Source: Reticulitermes speratus
Lineage: Eukaryota > Arthropoda > Insecta > Blattodea > Rhinotermitidae
Direction of reading: 5' to 3'
Assembly (NCBI GenBank): GCA_021186555.1
Contig: JAJKFL010000206.1
Location: 1-64,000 of the forward strand
Length of the DNA stretch: 64,000 bases
Below the pieces are notes generated by a model, which had not been told where the DNA came from, ran no database searches, and was given only the letters and a program-made list of their open reading frames with translations. The position numbers were made by a program, and so were the translations under genes. The first letter of the stretch is position 1, and every line of letters starts with the position of its first letter. Of the stretch, positions 54,663 through 64,000 are shown one piece after another.

Positions 54663-56950
54663 AGCGTATAATAGAGTGTAGCAACTCTTGCACCACCTAT
54701 CGGTTAAGCAGGAAAGCTCAGCTTCTAAACGAGCGCGCACAGGTGGCGCTGCTACGTTTTCGCGTACTTTTTATTTCTAGTGTTTACCAGAAAAGTAGTA
54801 AGAGGAACTAGTAAATTCAGAATGTCGGGTACCAGCAAAAAAAGTGTTTACAGTGAAGTTTCTCGCAATTTCAACGAAAAATGGACTGATTTATATTTCT
54901 TTGTGGAAACTGATGGAAAGTCTGTTTGTTTAATATGTCGGAAATAAATATCTGTTGTCAAGAAATACAATTTGAAAAGACATTATGACACAAAACATGC
55001 AACCAAGTTCGCCAGTCTCCATGGTCAGGTAGGCACAGACCAACTGCACCTTCTAAAAAATCATTAAAATCGCAACAATCTGTTTTTAAGGATGTATCGG
55101 AGGATGTTGACAGTTATGTCAAAGCTATTTATATCATTGCTAAAAAATTTGCCAAAATGTCGAAACCATTTTTTTATGGAGAATTTGTAAAGGAGTGCTT
55201 TGTAGCAGCAGCTGAAGTTGTGTGACCAAACAAAGCTGATGCCTCTAAAAATATAAGCTTGTTTCGAATGACTGTTACTAGGAGGGTAGAAGAACTGGCA
55301 TTGAATGTTGAGGAGACATTGAAAACAAAGTTGCTAGCATGGAATTTTACTCATTGACATTGGATGAAAGCACGGATTTAACCGATATAGCTGAGGTGGC
55401 TGTTTTTATTGGTGGGATCAACGACGAACTTAAAGTCTTTGAAGAAATTTTGGATTTATGTCCCTTGAAAGGAACCATGAAGGGAACAGACATTTTGGAA
55501 GCTACGAAAACAACTCTTGCTAGATATCACCTCTGTTTGAAAAACCTCGCAGAGTTGGCGACGGATGGAGCCCCAGCTATGGCTGTAACAAAGGCGGGAT
55601 TGGTAGCATTTAAAAAAACAAAAAATAGATACTAGCAGATTTAGCAGCTACCGTTGAATCATTAACCAGGAAAATTGTTGTGCCAAATCTGTCGGTTTTG
55701 AAAATGCAATGAAAGTTATCACAGACGTTGTGAATTTCATCCGAGCGAAGTTTCAAAATTTTGTACAGACGGAATGGGATGCTGATGATGGCGATGTTGT
55801 CTACTTCTGCGACGTGCGGCGGTTAAGCGGTTCAAAGGTGCTCACGAGGATGTTTTAGGTGAAAGATGCCATCCAAGAGTTCATGACAGCTAAAGGCAAG
55901 TTAGTATCAGAGTTCGACGATCCGAAGTGGTTGGCCGACTTAGACTTCCTTACGGACATTTCTTCTCATTTGTATGAGTTACATTTGAAGCTTCAGTCAA
56001 AAGGTCAACTGGTGCATGTCCTGTTTAATCGCATCAAAGCTTTTCAGATGAAATTAGAACTTTTTAAGTGCCAACTTCAAGTCCAGAATTTAACTCATTT
56101 CTAAAGAATGTTGAAATTGCAGTCTGTAGAATATGCTCCTCAATATGTGGCTGCAATATCTCAGCTCCAGACCGAGTTCCAAGAGGGATTCCAAGATTTC
56201 CGCGCTCATGAAAGGACCCTGAACGTGGTAACTAACCCCTTCCTTGTGAATGTGATGGAGACTCCAGGGGACCTCCAAACGGAAATCACTGACCTTCAAT
56301 GTGACTCAGACCTCTAAATCAAATGTGATGAATTGTATCTCCTAGAATTTTACCAAAAATATGTAGAAAAGTGAAAATTTGTAATTTTAAGTATTATGAG
56401 ACAAGAATCTTCTCCCTCTTCGGAAGCACATACTTATGTGAAGAGATGTTTTCCAGAATGAAGCTCTCCAATTAAAAATTGAGGACAAAAATTACTGATT
56501 GTCTTCTAGAGCACTGCCTCCGATTAGCTACCACATAAATAGTTCCTCACATTGAATTATTAGTAAAAAACTAACAGATTCAATTTTCTCATTAACTGAA
56601 TGTTTCAGTCCTTTTATTGCTATTGTATTGTAATAAAATTTGCTTATAAATACAGTTGGTTTCTTTCTTTTAAACGACCCCTAGGTTCACAAAACAAAGT
56701 TATTATGTGGAGTCGAATTCAGAAACAACAATATTTTTAAGTTGAAAAATTAAAAGAATCACATTATAGTAAAATACATGGAACAACACTGCAATAGGTT
56801 TTAAGTGTTTTTACTCAACAAATTTTCCCTTAGGTTTTGCTTCTGAATTCGAGGCTAGAAGCGGTATATAAGACTTGTCTATTTTACGGCCCGCGACGTG
56901 TACCAAATTTTCAAATTGGCCCGTGACTTCCAAAAGTTTGAGTACCCCTG
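54527..56950 (+). mobile_element. hAT element, 2424 bp, with 8-bp target duplication
   Basis: The ends are CAGGGGTACTCAAACCATG and its inverted partner AAGTTTGAGTACCCCTG. The flanking 8-mers are CCTTAGAC (54519-54526) and CTTTAGAC (56951-56958), one mismatch apart. CAGGGGT termini and 8-bp duplications are hAT hallmarks. An (AT)n run lies at 54624-54660. Confidence 0.93.
54822..56500 (+). pseudogene. hAT transposase (GTF2IRD2/Charlie-like), degraded
   Basis: The first frame, MSGTSKKSVYSEVSRNFNEK, leads to a BED-type zinc finger (CLIC … HYDTKH) but is stopped by TAA inside it. Later pieces show SLTLDESTDLTDIAEVAVFI, the first catalytic aspartate region, and ATDGAPAM, the second (55339-55635). 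A stretch at 55859-56317 ends with the dimerisation-domain signature LQTEITDLQCDS, and degraded FYQKYVEK-like sequence follows. Several stops and shifts separate these. Domain order and motifs match hAT transposases of the Charlie type, related to vertebrate GTF2IRD2 and ZBED proteins. Confidence 0.88.
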
Positions 56951-57190
56951 CTTTAGACAATTTAGCGACTCGCTGCGGCCTGGAAGTTCCGGGGATCGAA
57001 CCACAATGAGGGTAAGATTTTTTACCTCCTTGCTCAATGTTTCTCTTTCCCGGGAGTAAAGCCGCTGGGTTGTAAATTTTAACACTCACACCTATCTTGC
57101 GCCAAGGTTGATTATGTGATGAGCGATATCTCTGTCTCCCGTCTGAGCCAGCATAGATATTTTGCGGGATGATCTCTATGTAGGAGCTTA

Positions 57191-57535
57191 AACTTGCCTA
57201 CACTGACTAAATTTACAATTCAAATTTTAGGTCACTGGCGAGGAATGTAAATTATTACGTCGGTATGTTGTTTGTATTTGAATACATGACCATAGTTCAG
57301 CAGAAATTCTATATCCATCACTAATTAATTTGGTGACGTGTATTTTAATATAAAGTAAATATCCGTTAATTAAGTAAGCATGATATTGGCAGGATGTGTA
57401 GCACACATAGGGAAGAAGAGAAATACATACATAATTGTTTTTTTTTGGGATGAAATGAAAGAAGGAGACACCGTAAATATCCGAGGCGTAGAATGGAATT
57501 TAATGTATAAAATGCCACTCAACAAATAGGTTGCT
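57191..57535. other. Duplicated flank with LINE tail fragment
   Basis: This is paralogous to 26341-26690: shared TACGTCGGTATGTTGTTTGT and the LINE piece GATATTGGCAGGATGTGTAG at about 57380. No gene is seen. Confidence 0.6.
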
Positions 57536-57539
57536 TGAG

Positions 57540-57686
57540 AATTTATGATAAAAAGCAATTTCATGGCAACTACTAATAAATTTCAGCTACAAATTCTGTT
57601 AGTTTTAACACTTTCTCTAAACCAGCACTCACAGCGCTACTAGACAGTAGTAACACAACAATAATACATGTCTGCATTTGCAACAT
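57540..57686 (-). pseudogene. IR first exon, solitary copy with stops
   Basis: From the ATG at 57686 it reads [20 protein letters not shown] and [17 protein letters not shown], then two adjacent stops where the intact gene has two glutamines, and the donor region is lost. It is a duplicate of the receptor first exon with no further exons before the intact gene starts at 54100. Confidence 0.85.
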
Positions 57687-57689
57687 CAG

Positions 57690-58905
57690 ACGTTCGAAAT
57701 TTGATGTCTAGTTTGGGACCGGCTTTTCTTCTACATCAAAAACTTTGGTGTTTCTGAGGCATTAAAAATAAAATTTGGTGGGAAATGTAACTTGAAAGTA
57801 CGTAGCAGTTACACGCGATGCAGATATTCAGAAACTATCTCACTCCACATTCAACGTTGCATTTGACTTTGTGGTAGGACTGTATAATGCTCTGCTTTTC
57901 CTCATAAAACACGTTATTTTGATTTCGTATTGATTATATGATTACCTTTTTGTGTCAACCATGTTCAGTTGCAAGTACCACGTAACTGTGTCAGGTCAGT
58001 AGCGGGCTGTGCTTGTCATGCCATAATCCATCCGTCCTCCTCTGAATATGTTATTCTAATGTCGTGTAGATACTTTAGTGTGATTAGTTTTTTATTTTCA
58101 GGATAGTTTTATTGCTTGTAAATGATCACGGCAATGAATGTGACGCTTTTGGAATGACAATTAAATGAGGGAAAATATGTAACACTTTCTTTAATAAATA
58201 ATTGGCTTAATGTTGAAATTCCGTGTCAAATTTGAGGCCACAGGGAAATGATAAAATTTGTTATGTCTGACTGTTGCTTTTATTTGAATACATAAATATA
58301 TTGCAACAAACTTTCTAAATTGAGAGACTTTTTGGTTTTGTTGACGTCCCATTTAAGGTAATGTAATTCAGTTGCCCTTATGTAAGAAAAACAAGGTTGG
58401 TAGATTGTATGGCACTCACGGAAAAGAAGACTAATGCATACAGGATTACTTTTGTGGGATGACTTGAAGGAAAGGAACCACATGAATAGGCGAGATATAT
58501 AATCTTCAAGTGTTCTCAAGAAATAGGGTCAGATTTTAAATTAAATGGTAGATTTAAAGTTTCGAACGGCGAAAATTGCTGTCTTGACAAGTAGAATTCT
58601 AACATCATTATCATTATTATTTTCATGCATAAACTCTTTTCAACTAGTCGGTTTGAAACGATTTTCTCTCAACTGTAGCGGATGAGTTTAGCAAACTATA
58701 TGGCATATGTGTGAGAGAGATGCAAAAGGCCGCTTTTTTTGGGAGAAAGGGTCAAACCTGGAGGAAAAGGATGGTATTTATGATGTAGATGCAGATGTGT
58801 AGGTATTATTAAATGGATTGCAAAGTAATGTGTTAATAGGATAACAGTGCGTGCAGCTTGAAGCTTAATTGAATGTGCTGTTAATTGTCCACCAGCCATC
58901 AATAT
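57690..58905. other. Intergenic between IR copies
   Basis: The first ~500 bp resembles the 5' flank of the other receptor copies (GGACCGGCTTTTCTTCTACA). No gene is seen. Confidence 0.55.
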
Positions 58906-58910
58906 ACATT

Positions 58911-59140
58911 TTACGGTTGCCTTCTAACACATTCACATTTCCAGTATTTGAATACGTCGCCATGGACACATCGCTCAATCATCAGTATGAAAATTCCTAT
59001 CAAATATCCGGCCGCAAGCACAACCAAAATTGGCGCTACTGTCACCATGCTGACATCTACAGTAGATGGTTTTGCGTTGTTTTCCAGTGAGGGTTGGTGT
59101 AGGGTTCTAGCCTGAATTCCTGTCTCACAAGCTGTGCTAA
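58911..59140 (-). pseudogene. IR last exon, solitary copy
   Basis: The exon runs to TAA at 58911 and reads [51 protein letters not shown]: the M3 segment and tail, very close to exon 9 of the intact gene. The acceptor has drifted (CCACAAG|TTAGC for CCACAG|GTTATC) and one base is missing in CTTGTGAG, so the usual frame is broken at the 5' end. The earlier exons would lie at higher coordinates, but the satellite begins 740 bp away. Probably a dead or truncated receptor. Confidence 0.75.
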
Positions 59141-59875
59141 CTTGTGGAGAAAATTGAAAATATAAAGGCTTGAATAAGTCGCCATGTTTTAAAGAAATAT
59201 TATAATAATACATGCATGGTTATATAAAATCAAAAGAATAAGGGACTGTGATTATTGGATGTGGGAGTCAGTGTGACTATAATTTATCGGAAGACATTGT
59301 CACTTGTTGTGTCTAAGGTAAACATCGATATACCTCTATCACATCTATTTATCAGGTGGAGGATATGTTCTGGGATTGCCAGAACACAATGAGCATTATC
59401 TCTGCAATTCATAGTTTGACATAATCACAGTTGTGACAATGTTATTAAGCGTCGAATTGTAGGCCTGAATGAGTTACAGTAATATTGTACAGTGATTTAA
59501 ACTAGTCAAGTAGCTTTCCTAGTAAACCTCTTTCGTTGGCATTTTTGTAACTCTGAGTTCTGTTTTATCGACTGATGATTAATTATTTAGTTATATATAG
59601 TAAACATAGAACGTTCTGCACAACGAACATTAGGAGTTAAAGGGCCGGAGCTTGCAGCTGACCACACACCTACTTTAATTCAACAAGGAATACAGTATTT
59701 AAACTTTAAATTTTCCCCACGTTTCTGTATTTTCTGTTGATAATTCGCAAGAAACTTTACTTTTTAAATGAGGGATATTATTTTGTACCCCTCACACGTT
59801 ACGTCACATCTCGTAGTATCGCTTGTCGTATAAACCGCAGCCGATAAGAAGATCACAGAGAAGAGCTTTGGTTAA
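59141..59875. other. IR intron-like remnant
   Basis: About 59220-59640 resembles the intron between exons 8 and 9 of the intact gene (42660-43020): shared TTCATAGTTTGACATAATCA and GAACGTTCTGCACAA. No exon 8 is recognisable before the satellite. Confidence 0.65.
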
Positions 59876-62800
59876 ATGGTTCAATCTCTGCATAATAACA
59901 GAAAACTGCATAATAACAGAAAACTGCTAAATAACAGGAAACTTCTAAATAACCGAAAACTGCATAATAACAGAAAACTGCTAAATAACAGAAAACTGCT
60001 AAATAACAGAAAACTGCTAAGTAACAAAAAACTGCAAAATAACAGAAAACTGCTAAATAACAGAAAACTGCTAAATAACAGATAACTGCTAAATAACAGA
60101 AAACTGCTAAATAACAGAATACTGCTAAATTACAGAAAACTGAGAAATAACAGAAAACTGCGAAATAACAGAAAACTGCCAAATATCTGAAAACTGCAAG
60201 AAAACTGCCAGGAAACTTCCGAGCAACTGCCAGGAAACTACCTGAAAACTGCCAGAAAACTGCCAGGAAACTACCGTGAAACTGAAAGGAAACTACAGGA
60301 AAACTGCCAGAAAACTGCCAGAAAACTGCTAAATAACAGAGAACTTCTAAGTAACAGAAAACTGCTAAATAACACAAAACTGATAAATAACAGAAAACTC
60401 CTAAATAACAGAAAACTGCTAAATAACAGAAAACTGCTAAATAACAGAAAACTGCTAAATAACAGAAAACTGCTAAATGACAGAAAACTGCTAAATAACA
60501 GAAATCTGCTAAATAACAGAAAACTGCTAAATAACAGAAAATTGCTGAATAACAGAAAACTGCTAATTAAAAGGAAACTGCTGAAAAAAGAAAACTGCTA
60601 AAAAAAATGCTAAATAAACAGAAATCAGCTAAATAACAGAAAACTGCAAAATAACAGTAAACTTCAAAATATCAGAAAACTAAAATAACAGAAAACTGCA
60701 AAATAACAGAAAACTGCTAAATAACAGAAAACTGCTAAATAGCAGAAAAGTGCTAAATACCAGCAAACTGCATAATAACAGAAAACTGTAAAATGACAGA
60801 AAACTGCAAAATAACAGAAAACTGCTAAATAACAGAAAACTTCTAAATACCAGAAAACTGCTAAATACCAGAAAACTTCATTATAACAAAAAACTGTAAA
60901 ATAACAGAAAACTGCAAAATAACAGAAAACTGCATAATAACAGAAAACTGCTAAATAACAGAAAACTGCACAATAACAGAAAAACGCGAAATAAAAAAAC
61001 TGAGAAATAACAGAAAACTGCGAAATAACAGAATATTGCCAAATAACAGAAAACTGCTAGAAAACTGCCAGATAACTGTCGGAAAACTGCCAGGAATTTG
61101 CCAGGAAAGTGCCAGAAAACAGCCAGAAAACTGCTAAATAACAGAGAACTGCTAAATAACAGAAAACTGCTAAATAACAGTAAACTGCTAAATAACAGAA
61201 AACTGCTAAATAACAGAAAAACTGTTAAATAACCGGAAACTGCTAAACAACAGAAAACTGATGAATAACAGAAAACTGCTAATTAACAGAAAAACTGCTG
61301 AAAAAAAATAAAACTGCTTAAAAAAAAAGAAAACTGCTAAAAAGACTGAACAAATGCTAAATAACAGAAAACTGCAAAATAACAGAAAAATTCAAAACAT
61401 CAGAAAACTGTTAAAATAACACAAAACTGCATAACAGAAAACTACATAATAACAGAAAACAAAATAATAACAGAAAAGCATAGTAACAGAAAGCAGCATT
61501 ATAACAGAAAACTTCTAAATAACATAAAACTGCTAAACAGAAACTAAATAACAAAGCTAATAACAGAAAACTACTAAATAACAGAAAACTGATAATAACA
61601 GAAAACTGCTAAATAAAAGAAAACTGCTAAACAACAGAAAACTGATAAGTAACAGAAAACTGAAAAATAACAAACTTCTAAATAACAGAAAACTGCTAAA
61701 TAACAGAAAACTGCTAAATAACAGAAAACTGCTAAATCACAGAAAACTTCTAAATAACAGAAAACGGCTAAATAACAGAAAACTTCTAAATAACAGAAAA
61801 CTGCTAAATAACAGAAAACTGCTAAATAACAGAAAACTGCTAAATAACAGAAAACAGCTAAATAACAGAAAATGCCAATCAACACAAAACTGCTAGATAA
61901 CAGCCAGAAAAGTGCAGGAAAACTGCCAGGAAAATGCCAGGAAACTGCCCGAAAACTGACAGATACTGCCAGAAAACAGCCAGAAAACTGCTAAATAACA
62001 GGAACTGCTATATAACAGAAAACTGCTTAATAACCGAAAACTGCTAAATAATAGAAAACTGCTAAAAAACAGATAACTGCAAAATAACAGAAAACTGCTA
62101 AATAACAGAAAACTGCAAAATAACAGAAAACTGGTAAATAACAGAAAACTGCTAAATACCATAAAACTGCTAAATACCAGAAAACTGCATAATAACAGAA
62201 AACTGCTAAATAACAGAAAACTGCACTATAACAGAAAACGCGAAATAAAAAAAAACTGCGGAATAACAGAAAACTGCGAAATAACAGAATATTGCAAATA
62301 ACAGAAAACTGCTAGAAAACTGCCAGATAACTGTCGGAAAACTGCCAGGAATTAGCAGGAAAGTGCAGAAAATTGACAGCAAACTGCAGAAAACTGCCAG
62401 AAAACTGCTAAATAACAGAGAACTGCTAAATAACAGAGAACTGCTAAATAACAGAAAACTGCTAAATAACAGTAAACTGCTAAGTAACAGAAAACTGCTT
62501 AATAACAGAAAACTGCTAAATAACAGAAAACTGTTAAATAACCGAAAACTGCTAAACAATAGAAAAATGATGAATAACAGAAAACTGCTAATTAACAGAA
62601 AACTGCTGAAAAACAGAAAAGTGCTTAAAAAAAAGAAAACTGCTAAAAAGACTGAAAACTGCTAAATAACAGAAAACTGCTAAATAACAGAAAACTGCTA
62701 AATAACAGAAAACTGTTAAATAACAGAAAACTGCTAAATAACAGAAAACTGCTAAATTACAGAAAACTGCGAAATACCAGAAAACTGCGAAATAACAGAA

Positions 62801-64000
62801 AACTGCCAAATAACTGAAAACTGCTAGAAAACTGAAAGGAAACAGCAGGGAAACTGCCAGGAAACTACCTGAAAACTGCCAGAATACTGCCAGGTAACTA
62901 CAGGGAAACTGCCAGGAAACTACTAAATAACAGAGAACTGCAAAATAACAGAAAACTGCTAAATAACAGAAAACTGCTAAATAACAAAATCTGCTAAATA
63001 ACAGAAAACTGCTAAATAACGAATACTGCTAAATAACAGAAAACTGAAAAAACAGAAAACTGCTAAATAACAGAAAACTGCTATATAACAGAAAACTGTA
63101 AATAACAGAAAACTTCTAAAAAACAGAAAATGCTAAATAACAGAAAACTGCTAATTAACAGAAAACTGCTAATAACAGAAAACTGCATAATAACAGGAAA
63201 ACGCGAAAAAAAGAAACTGCTAAATAACAGAAAACTGCAAATAACAGAAAACTGCCAGAAAAATCAGAAAACTGCTAAATACAGGCAACTGCAGAAATAC
63301 CAGAAATTGCAAAAATCAGAAATTGCTAAATAACAGAAACTGCTAAATAAGAAAAACTGCTAAATAACAGAAAACTGCTAAATAACAGAAAATGCTAAAT
63401 ATCAGAAAACTGCTAAATAAAAGATAAACTGCTAAATAACAGTAACACTGCTGAATAACAGAAAACTGCTATTAACAGAAAATCTGTAATACAGAAAACT
63501 GCTAAAAAAACTTCTAAAATAACAGAAAACTGCTAATAACAGAAAAACTGCTAAATAACAGAAAACTGCTATATAACAGAAAACTGCTAATTAACAGAAA
63601 ACTGCTGAAAAAACAGAAAACTGCTAAAAAACAGAAAACTGCTAAATAACAGAAAACTGCTATATAACAGAAAACCTGCTAAATTAACAGAAAACTGCTA
63701 AATAACAGAAATCTGCTAAATAAAGAAAACTGCTAAATAACAATAACTGCTAAATTACAGAAAATTTGCTAATAACAGAAAACTGCCGAAACTGAAACAG
63801 CAGAAAACTGCAGGAAATGCGGAAACTGCAAGAAACTACCTGAAAACTGCAAAAAAACTTTCTGAAATACGAACTGCAGGAAAACTGCAAAATAACATTG
63901 AACTTCTAAATAGAAAGATGCTAATAACACAAAACTGCTAAATAGAAAACTGCTAAATAACAGAAAACTGCTAAATAACAGAAAACTGCTATATAACAGA
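59876..64000. repeat. 18-bp A-rich satellite, at least 4.1 kb, continues past the edge
   Basis: The unit AACAGAAAACTGCTAAAT is repeated more than 200 times with a variant block GCCAGGAAACTGCCAGAAAA at intervals (about 60185, 61060, 61905, 62310, 62820, 63785). A longer segment with AACGCGAAATAAAAAAACTG, GATAACTGTCGGAAAACTGC and AAAAAGACTGAA recurs at about 60985-61350 and 62236-62660, so there is a higher-order period of about 1.25-1.3 kb. As 18 is divisible by three, both strands show long frames of NNRKLL or CYLAVF repeats, which are not genes. Confidence 0.95.

Larger units (their letters stand above)
54505..57190 (+). mobile_element. SINE family 2 copy split by a hAT element
   Basis: The head GACGGCCCGGATACCTTAGAC lies left of the hAT insertion. 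The rest (TTTAGCGACTCGCTGCGGCC, GGGATCGAACCACAATGAGG and the CCCGGGAGTAAAGCCGC body) resumes at 56959. The uninterrupted counterpart is at 26105-26340. Confidence 0.85.

Noticed and set aside
59853-62809. Hydrophobic frames made of CYLAVF repeats (minus) that look like membrane proteins
   Set aside because: They are translations of the 18-bp satellite, with no start context, no non-repeat sequence and frequent interruptions.

Overview
The window is nuclear DNA of an arthropod, most likely a large repeat-rich insect genome. A cockroach or termite (Blattodea) is my best guess. The reasons are spliced ionotropic-receptor genes with GT-AG introns, several tRNA-derived SINE families, non-LTR retrotransposon fragments of a type I associate with cockroaches, mariner-like, hAT and pogo-like DNA transposons, and long minisatellites. 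There are no operons or ribosome binding sites.

Layout. Bases 1-7060 are intergenic: SINEs, a pogo-type MITE, a foldback with hammerhead-like motifs, a LINE fragment abutting a 43-bp minisatellite, and a degenerate GGTTAG-rich minisatellite. Bases 7068-20581 form one giant near-perfect inverted repeat: two arms of about 6.72 kb around a 72-bp spacer. It has sharp ends (AGTAGTATA...) and is flanked by a 6-bp duplication, ATCAGC. Those ends match the terminal rules of Polinton/Maverick elements, but no Polinton gene is present. The outer ~130 bp of each arm is a dense cluster of transcription-factor-like sites. This is the most unusual object in the window. Bases 20588-24130 hold a homogeneous 40-bp satellite (27 copies), another foldback, the first exon and promoter of a small secreted-protein gene on the minus strand, and two further repeat arrays.

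Bases 25500-59140 are a tandem cluster of divergent ionotropic receptor (IR) genes, all on the minus strand. One gene (42294-54100) can be read through nine exons as an intact 603-residue receptor with a signal peptide, S1, M1, pore, M2, S2 and M3. Around it lie a wrecked paralogue (26748-40158) with a stop in exon 2 and no exons 4-8, solitary first-exon copies (25530-25695, about 57540-57686) and a solitary last exon (58911-59140). The introns are loaded with insertions. These include a complete mariner-like element with an open transposase in intron 4, a damaged RTE-like LINE, a LINE whose last codons have expanded into a 3-kb 54-bp satellite, and SINEs with clear target duplications. A hAT element with an 8-bp duplication sits inside a SINE upstream of the intact receptor. 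From 59876 to the right edge the DNA is an 18-bp A-rich satellite that continues beyond the window.

Functionally, the only host genes supported are the receptors (chemosensory ion channels) and the secreted-protein first exon. Everything else is mobile or tandemly repeated DNA. The long open frames in the 54-bp and 18-bp arrays are by-products of repeat lengths divisible by three.
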